From: Synechococcus sp. CCY 9618
GTDB taxonomy: Bacteria > Cyanobacteriota > Cyanobacteriia > PCC-6307 > Cyanobiaceae
Direction of reading: 5' to 3'
DNA: 49,229 nt
Assembly (NCBI RefSeq): GCF_019038415.1
Contig: NZ_JAFKRG010000059.1
Location: 1-49,229 of the forward strand
Shown one piece after another: positions 44,836 to 49,229 of the stretch (positions are counted from its first letter, which is position 1; each line of letters begins with the position of its first letter). Under the pieces are notes generated by a model. It ran no database searches. It was not told where the DNA came from and was given only the letters and a program-made list of their open reading frames with translations. Made by a program: the position numbers and the translations under genes.

Positions 44836-45336
44836 ATGCGTCGCACTCAACTCCTGGGCGCCGTCGCGCTCCTCCTCTCCAGCAGCATCGCTCCGGCCCA
44901 TGCCGGCTCCCTTTCTGCCCCTCAGGCGTCAGGGGGTTCCGTTGCCATCCGCACCGACGACATTCCCTCCAGCTGGGAACGGTTCGTTGATCAGATCCGT
45001 CCAGTGCCGCTGGCCAGCACCCTGCTTGCCTCCTCGAATGGCGGACAGGTCACCACCGGACGTGCCAGCTGGTATGGTCCCGGATTTTTCGGCAATCGCA
45101 CCGCCAGTGGCGAAGTGTTCAGGCCCGGCACCCTCACCGCCGCCCATCGCACCCTGCCCTTCGGCACCATGGTGAGGGTCACCAACCTCTGGAATGGTCG
45201 TTCGACCGTGGTCCGCATCAATGACCGTGGCCCTTTCCACGGCAGTCGGGTCATCGACCTGGCCCACGGGGCTGCCCGTGAACTGGGTCTCATGTCCAGT
45301 GGTGTGGCCGATGTGAAGCTCGAAGTTCTCCGCTGA
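44836..45336 (+). CDS. rlpA: RlpA-like double-psi beta-barrel protein
   Basis: 166 residues. MRRTQLLGAVALLLSSSIAP then AHAGS is a signal peptide. TTGRASWYGPGFFGNRTASG opens the double-psi barrel, with FRPGTLTAAHRTLPFGTMVR, VTNLWNGRSTVVRINDRGPF and RVIDLAHGAARELGL closing it; His and Asp in the AAHRTLPFG and NDRGPF blocks match RlpA catalytic positions. RlpA enzymes cleave naked glycan strands in the cell wall. There is no lipobox Cys and no SPOR domain, so it is a soluble periplasmic form. A strong terminator follows. Confidence 0.88.
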   Translation: MRRTQLLGAVALLLSSSIAPAHAGSLSAPQASGGSVAIRTDDIPSSWERFVDQIRPVPLASTLLASSNGGQVTTGRASWYGPGFFGNRTASGEVFRPGTLTAAHRTLPFGTMVRVTNLWNGRSTVVRINDRGPFHGSRVIDLAHGAARELGLMSSGVADVKLEVLR

Positions 45337-45376
45337 GCGTTTCGTAGCTCCAACGGCGACTGACGTCGACCTTCCA

Positions 45377-45408
45377 GGCCCATCCGCCAATCTGGCGGGT
45401 GGGCCTTT
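45377..45408 (+). terminator. Rho-independent terminator after rlpA
   Basis: GGCCCATCCGCCA (45377-45389), loop ATC, TGGCGGGTGGGCC (45393-45405) form a 13-base-pair stem with one G-T pair, followed by TTT. The stem contains the GTG at 45399 that could be mistaken for the panC start. Confidence 0.85.
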
Positions 45409-45419
45409 GTGATCTGCCG

Positions 45420-46988
45420 GTGCGACTGCTTCAGACCCGTGCCGAGCTGGCCGCCTGGCGTCAGGAACAGGTGGGCCGGCTGCTCCATTTCGTGCCCACC
45501 ATGGGCAGCCTGCATGGGGGACATCAGCAGCTGCTGCGCAGGGCTGCCGAACCGGTCTCGGCCAGCCGTCCGGCGGTGCTGCTGAGCGTGTTCGTCAATC
45601 CGCTGCAGTTCGCCCCCGGTGAGGACTTCGCGCGCTATCCCCGGGATCTGGCCGCCGATGCGGCCCTCGGGGAGGCTGCCGGCGCCTGTGCCCTCTTCGC
45701 CCCTGCCCCGGAGGAGCTGTTTCCCGGTGGCCCTGGGGAGCTGACCCGCGTGATTCCCCCGGTCTCCCTCCAGGAGACCCTCTGCGGCCCCGGTCGGCCC
45801 GGCCATTTCGAGGGAGTGGCGACCGTGGTCTGCCGGCTGCTGGCCCTGGTGCGACCCGACCGTCTGCTGCTCGGCGAGAAGGACTGGCAGCAGCTCACGA
45901 TCCTGCGTCGCGTGGTGGCCGACCTGGCCCTGCCGCTGACGGTGCAGGGTTGTGCCACCGTGCGGGAGGCCGATGGTCTCGCCTGCAGTTCTCGCCTTCG
46001 CTACCTGAGCGCCTGCGAGCGCCGGCAGGCATCCGCCGTGCGGGAGGCCCTGGCCTCCGCGTTCACCCTCTGGCGTGGAGGCACAGGCAGCGCCGCGGCA
46101 CTCACCGGGGCCGTTGGCCGGCATCTCGAGGCGGCCGGCCTGGCCGCGGAGTACGTGCAGCTGGTGCACCCCTCTACCCTGAGACCCGTCGCCGAGGCCG
46201 ATGGCCTGTCGCTGCTGGCCGTCGCCGCCCGGTGCGGCAACACCCGCCTGATCGACCATGTATTTCTGATGAACCGTGCACCGATCGTCGCCATCGATGG
46301 TCCCGCCGGAGCGGGGAAGAGCACCGTGACCCGTGCCTTCGCCAGGCGCCTGGGCCTGCTCTACCTCGACACCGGCGCCATGTACCGGGCCCTCACCTGG
46401 TGGGTTCGGGAGCGGGGCGTCGACCCCACTGATCCAGGCGCGGTGGCGCCGCTGCTGGAGGGCCTCGATCTTCAGCTGGTGATGGAGGCCGGCGGCGAGC
46501 AGCGGGTCCGGGTGAACGGCCATGAGGTGAGCGAAGCGATCCGCAGTCCGGAGGTGACCGCCCTGGTGTCCACCGTGGCCGCCCATGCCTGCGTGCGGGA
46601 GGCTCTCACCCGCCAGCAGCAGGCCATGGGACAGCAGGGGGGCCTGGTGGCCGAAGGGCGTGACATCGGCACGGCCGTCTTCCCGGATGCGGACTGCAAG
46701 GTGTTCCTCACCGCCACCGTGGCGGAGCGGGCCCGCCGGCGGTCAGTGGATCTGGCCCAGCGCGGCTTTGCGGTGCCGGACCTGGCAGATCTGGAGGCTC
46801 AGATCGCCGAGCGGGATCACCTCGATTCCAGCCGCCCCGTGGCGCCCCTGCGACAGGCGGCTGATGCGGTGGAGCTGGTCACCGACGGCCTGGGCATCGA
46901 CGCCGTCATCCAGCGCCTGGTGGATCTGTTCCGTGAACGGGTGCCGGAGGACGCCTGGCCCGGTCCCACGCCGATCCCGGTTCCCTAG
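45420..46988 (+). CDS. panC/cmk: Bifunctional pantoate-beta-alanine ligase / cytidylate kinase
   Basis: 522 residues from GTG 45420; a GTG at 45399 would add seven but lies in the terminator stem. Residues ~1-275 are PanC: HFVPTMGSLHGGHQQLLRRA (HxGH), SVFVNPLQFAPGEDFARYPR, LLLGEKDWQQL and SSRLRYLS. Residues ~290-515 are cytidylate kinase: IDGPAGAGKSTVTRAFARRL, YLDTGAMYRALTWW, AEGRDIGTAVFPDADCKVFL and RRRSVDLAQRG. The fusion is a cyanobacterial hallmark. It joins vitamin B5 synthesis to CMP/dCMP phosphorylation. Its last four bases overlap the convergent phosphatase gene. Confidence 0.97.
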   Translation: MRLLQTRAELAAWRQEQVGRLLHFVPTMGSLHGGHQQLLRRAAEPVSASRPAVLLSVFVNPLQFAPGEDFARYPRDLAADAALGEAAGACALFAPAPEELFPGGPGELTRVIPPVSLQETLCGPGRPGHFEGVATVVCRLLALVRPDRLLLGEKDWQQLTILRRVVADLALPLTVQGCATVREADGLACSSRLRYLSACERRQASAVREALASAFTLWRGGTGSAAALTGAVGRHLEAAGLAAEYVQLVHPSTLRPVAEADGLSLLAVAARCGNTRLIDHVFLMNRAPIVAIDGPAGAGKSTVTRAFARRLGLLYLDTGAMYRALTWWVRERGVDPTDPGAVAPLLEGLDLQLVMEAGGEQRVRVNGHEVSEAIRSPEVTALVSTVAAHACVREALTRQQQAMGQQGGLVAEGRDIGTAVFPDADCKVFLTATVAERARRRSVDLAQRGFAVPDLADLEAQIAERDHLDSSRPVAPLRQAADAVELVTDGLGIDAVIQRLVDLFRERVPEDAWPGPTPIPVP

Positions 46989-47503
46989 CCCCGGGGGCGC
47001 AGCACCTCAAGCAGCCCGGCGCAGGCGTCCTCCAGCAGGTCGAGCACCCGATCGAAACCCTCCTCGCCGCCGTAATACGGATCGGGCACCTCCTCCACGG
47101 AGAAGCGGCGGCAGTGGCTGGTCAGCGGGCCCACGCGGGCGGTGGTCTGGCCGGGCCGGGTGAGGGCGCGCACGGCCCTCAGGTTCTGGCGATCCATCGT
47201 CAGCACATGATCGAAGCGGGTCAGGTCGTCGGCGGTGATCTGGCGGGCCCGGCTGGGCAGCTCGATGCCCCGCTGGGCAGCGGCATGGCGCATGCGTGGG
47301 TCGGCCGGCCGGCCCACGTGCCAGTCGCCGGTGCCGGCGGAATCCACCAGGAAGGCGGGCCCCAGGCCCTCGCGCCCGATCAGATGCAGGAAGACGCCCT
47401 CGGCGGCCGGGGAACGGCAGATGTTGCCCAGGCAGACGAACAGGACGCTGATCGGGCGTTCCCCGTTCCCTCCGGGACTGGGGACCACGGACGGTTCGGT
47501 CAT
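46985..47503 (-). CDS. Low-molecular-weight protein tyrosine phosphatase
   Basis: 172 residues. VLFVCLGNICRSPAAEGVF contains the C-x5-R-S phosphate loop, DSAGTGDWHVGRPADPRM follows, and VEEVPDPYYGGEEGFDRVLD carries the general-acid Asp. It dephosphorylates tyrosine (often in polysaccharide export control) or arginine. The N-terminus MTEPSVVPSPGGNGERP is an extension. It overlaps cpcF by ATGA (47500-47503), so it is the third gene of cpcE-cpcF, an arrangement that may tie it to phycobilisome expression. Confidence 0.93.
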   Translation of the reverse strand: MTEPSVVPSPGGNGERPISVLFVCLGNICRSPAAEGVFLHLIGREGLGPAFLVDSAGTGDWHVGRPADPRMRHAAAQRGIELPSRARQITADDLTRFDHVLTMDRQNLRAVRALTRPGQTTARVGPLTSHCRRFSVEEVPDPYYGGEEGFDRVLDLLEDACAGLLEVLRPRG

Positions 47504-48153
47504 GGCTGCCCCAGCCGTTCGAGGGCCAGGGCGGCCCGCAGCCGCACCACCGGTGTCGGTTCCTGGTCCGGGTGGCCCAGAACCCGCAGGCTCCGCACGG
47601 CTCGCTCCCCGTGGGGATCATGCCGCTCCAGGGGGGCTCCGAGGGCCTCCAGGGCGACGGCCACCGCATAGCGCACCACCCACTCCCCGTCCGCACGGCC
47701 GCCCTCAAGGGCCAGCAGGCAGCGCTCCCGCACGCTGGCGCGCTCGGCGTGCGGCAGGTCCCCGAACCGCAGCTGACCCAGCCCCCGGGCGGCGGCGCGG
47801 CGCACGCTGGGGCCGATGTCCTGGCCGAGGGCCCCTTCCAGGAGGCTCAGGCCTCGCACGTCACCGATGCCGGCCAGGGCCCGCACGGCCCAGGCTCTGG
47901 CGCCGTAGTTGTGCTCATCCAGGCCCTGCAGCAGCGGCTCCACGGCGTCAGCGCCCACGGCGATCAGCCCGTCCACGGCCGCCACGGCGGCCCCGGGATT
48001 GTTGAAGCCCAGCACCTGCACCAGGCAGGTGATGCCGGCCGGATCGGCGCCGGGCGCGGCAGCCCCGGACAGGGCACGGGTGGCCTGCAGCAGGTCCTGG
48101 GCCGTGTCGGCCCGTTCCACCGCGTCCACCAGCTCCTGCAGCCCTTCCGTCAC
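47500..48153 (-). CDS. cpcF: Phycocyanin alpha-84 phycocyanobilin lyase subunit CpcF
   Basis: 217 residues built of HEAT-like repeats: NPGAAVAAVDGLIAVGADAV, NYGARAWAVRALAGIGDVRG, GPSVRRAAARGLGQL and EWVVRYAVAVALEALGAPLE. With CpcE it forms the heterodimeric lyase that attaches phycocyanobilin to Cys84 of the phycocyanin alpha chain and can also remove it. Length is normal. ATGA overlaps at both ends couple it to cpcE upstream and to the phosphatase downstream. Confidence 0.9.
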   Translation of the reverse strand: MTEGLQELVDAVERADTAQDLLQATRALSGAAAPGADPAGITCLVQVLGFNNPGAAVAAVDGLIAVGADAVEPLLQGLDEHNYGARAWAVRALAGIGDVRGLSLLEGALGQDIGPSVRRAAARGLGQLRFGDLPHAERASVRERCLLALEGGRADGEWVVRYAVAVALEALGAPLERHDPHGERAVRSLRVLGHPDQEPTPVVRLRAALALERLGQP

Positions 48154-49016
48154 AGCAGGTCGTCCATGACGGCCAGGACCCTCTCGGCTTCCGGTTCGCC
48201 GCTGCCCTGCTCCACCAGCCCCCGCAGGGCGATCAGCTTGAGGCTGTTTTCGGCCAGGGTGCGTCGGATGGGTTCGAGGGCCGGTCGCCAGCCCACGGCG
48301 CCCAGATCCATCAGGGCGGCCCGTCGCACCTGCAGCTGGGGATGGGCCAGCAGGTCCAGCAGCAGCTCCCCCCAGCGGGGCTCTGCCGTCAACTGGAGCA
48401 GGGCCCGGGCGGCGGCGGAACGGATCAGGGGCCTCTCGTGGCCGGTGAAGGGTTCGATCACCGTGGCCACCGGGGTGTTCTCGCCCGGAGGGAAGGCCAG
48501 GCCGATGTCGCCGAGGGCTTCGATCAGGGCCTCGCAGGGCTCACGCAGCTTGGGGCTGTTTTCCCTGGGAGCACCGGCGCCCTCGGGGCCGCTGGCCAGT
48601 CTCCGGCAGAGCGCGGCGACGGCGGCCTCGGCCTTCAGTTCACCCAGGGAGCGGGCCGCCGCCTCCCGCAGGCCGTCGTCCTCGTCCTCGAGGGCGGCCA
48701 GCAGGTCCGGAACGGCCCTGGGATCTCCGAGCTTGCCCAGGGCCCGGGCGGCGTTGCGGGCCACGGCGTTGTGCTCCACCCCGGCGCCCACCTGTCGGGG
48801 CTGGCGCTGCCGCAGAGCCAGCCGCAGCAGGGGCACGGCCTCGGGATGGCGGCTGCGCATGCGGCCGAGCCACCAGGCGGCGTAGTACTGATGCGACTGG
48901 TCCTCGCTCTGACGCAGCCGCCGCAGGGCCTCCGCCTCGCTGATCGGTTCGCCGGCGCCGGCGGGCAGGTCGGTGGAGGGATCGGCGACCGCCATCGCTG
49001 GAAGGGGAGTGGACAT
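48150..49016 (-). CDS. cpcE: Phycocyanin alpha-84 phycocyanobilin lyase subunit CpcE
   Basis: 288 residues from ATG 49016. ISEAEALRRLRQSEDQSHQY then YAAWWLGRMRSRHPEAVP is the CpcE start, followed by HEAT repeats (NAVARNAARALGKLGDPRAV, DDGLREAAARSLGELKAEAA, PLIRSAAARALLQL, LQVRRAALMDLGAVG). It partners CpcF. It lies 175 bases downstream of the cpcA stop, beyond a terminator, so its transcription is either by read-through from the very strong cpc promoter or by its own. The direction and order cpcA-cpcE-cpcF are typical. Confidence 0.92.
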   Translation of the reverse strand: MSTPLPAMAVADPSTDLPAGAGEPISEAEALRRLRQSEDQSHQYYAAWWLGRMRSRHPEAVPLLRLALRQRQPRQVGAGVEHNAVARNAARALGKLGDPRAVPDLLAALEDEDDGLREAAARSLGELKAEAAVAALCRRLASGPEGAGAPRENSPKLREPCEALIEALGDIGLAFPPGENTPVATVIEPFTGHERPLIRSAAARALLQLTAEPRWGELLLDLLAHPQLQVRRAALMDLGAVGWRPALEPIRRTLAENSLKLIALRGLVEQGSGEPEAERVLAVMDDLL

Positions 49017-49143
49017 CGCCAGATGATGTTGCCACCGGCCCCCGCTCCGGTGGCGCCACGGGCGGGGGGCCGTGACAATTCGCTCCACCCTTGGAGATGG
49101 ACTCCAGGGCCCGGGACCAAAGGCCAAGCCACAGCCACCCATG

Positions 49144-49167
49144 AAAAAAGGGCCCCTTGCGGGGCCC
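49144..49167 (-). terminator. Rho-independent terminator after cpcA
   Basis: On the minus strand GGGGCCC, loop GCAA, GGGCCCC-complement (7 bp) is followed by six T. It lies 25 bases after the cpcA stop and should limit read-through into cpcE, giving less lyase than phycocyanin. Confidence 0.85.
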
Positions 49168-49191
49168 CGGGTGACGACGAACCGACGCGAC

Positions 49192-49229
49192 TCAGACGAG
49201 GGCGTTGATGGCGTAGTCGATGTAGTTGT
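49192..49229 (-). CDS. cpcA: Phycocyanin alpha chain, C-terminal end only
   Basis: The last 12 codons before the TGA at 49192-49194 read NYIDYAINALV, the invariant C-terminus of phycocyanin alpha. The rest lies outside the window. Position upstream of cpcE-cpcF, the lyase for this subunit, agrees. An R-phycocyanin alpha chain (RpcA) would end similarly and cannot be excluded. Confidence 0.85.
   Translation of the reverse strand, partial: NYIDYAINALV

Overview
The window comes from a high-GC picocyanobacterium of the Synechococcus/Cyanobium type. Markers are photosystem I subunit PsaD, a phycobilisome rod linker, the end of phycocyanin alpha (CpcA) with lyases CpcE and CpcF, a fused PanC-Cmk, a cyanobacterial-type glutamate-cysteine ligase, CurT, a CCB2/CCB4-like protein, S-adenosylmethionine decarboxylase and PEP carboxylase. 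The pigment genes point to a phycocyanin-bearing strain; that reading is an inference.

Layout. (1) 1 to 5.6 kb is a decay zone. It holds two IS3-family transposase remnants, pieces of HNH endonuclease genes with a shared ~75 bp repeat, a DUF433/DUF5615 toxin-antitoxin pair whose toxin is broken, a MazE-like antitoxin stub, a frameshifted exported protein, an intact but AT-richer bestrophin channel gene and an intact dCTP deaminase gene. (2) 5.6 to 12.9 kb is mostly plus-strand: a GH57 enzyme, a protease-RimK fusion, a Coq4-like protein, an ABC ATPase, a PPC-glutaredoxin fusion, a ferritin-like protein and small unknowns. (3) 13 to 23.5 kb: rod linker, carotenoid desaturase (probably CrtD), fructosamine kinase, CurT, a JAMM protease with MoeB-rhodanese and an ion channel, a two-domain cobalamin adenosyltransferase, LarE, SpeD and RecF. 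(4) 23.5 to 34.3 kb is minus-strand apart from tRNA-Arg(CCG): psaD with a terminator, then the tightly overlapped run trpE-gshA-ppc-GNAT, and mrp-rodA-histidine kinase. (5) 34.4 to 44.4 kb: hemF, an amidase, CCB2/CCB4-like protein, RNase D, an LpxB-like glycosyltransferase, tRNA-Cys(GCA), a methyltransferase, an aldo/keto reductase, purM and small unknowns. (6) 44.8 to 49.2 kb: rlpA with a terminator, panC-cmk, and the minus-strand run cpcA, terminator, cpcE-cpcF-phosphatase.

No CRISPR array, intact prophage, rRNA or complete insertion sequence was seen. No single region is clearly a new multi-gene system. The best candidates are domain fusions and couplings: PPC-glutaredoxin, JAMM plus MoeB-rhodanese, a three-cysteine LarE without partners, and a histidine kinase with an eroded ATPase domain coupled to rodA. 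Gene calls rest on reading translations and motifs by eye; no database search was run.
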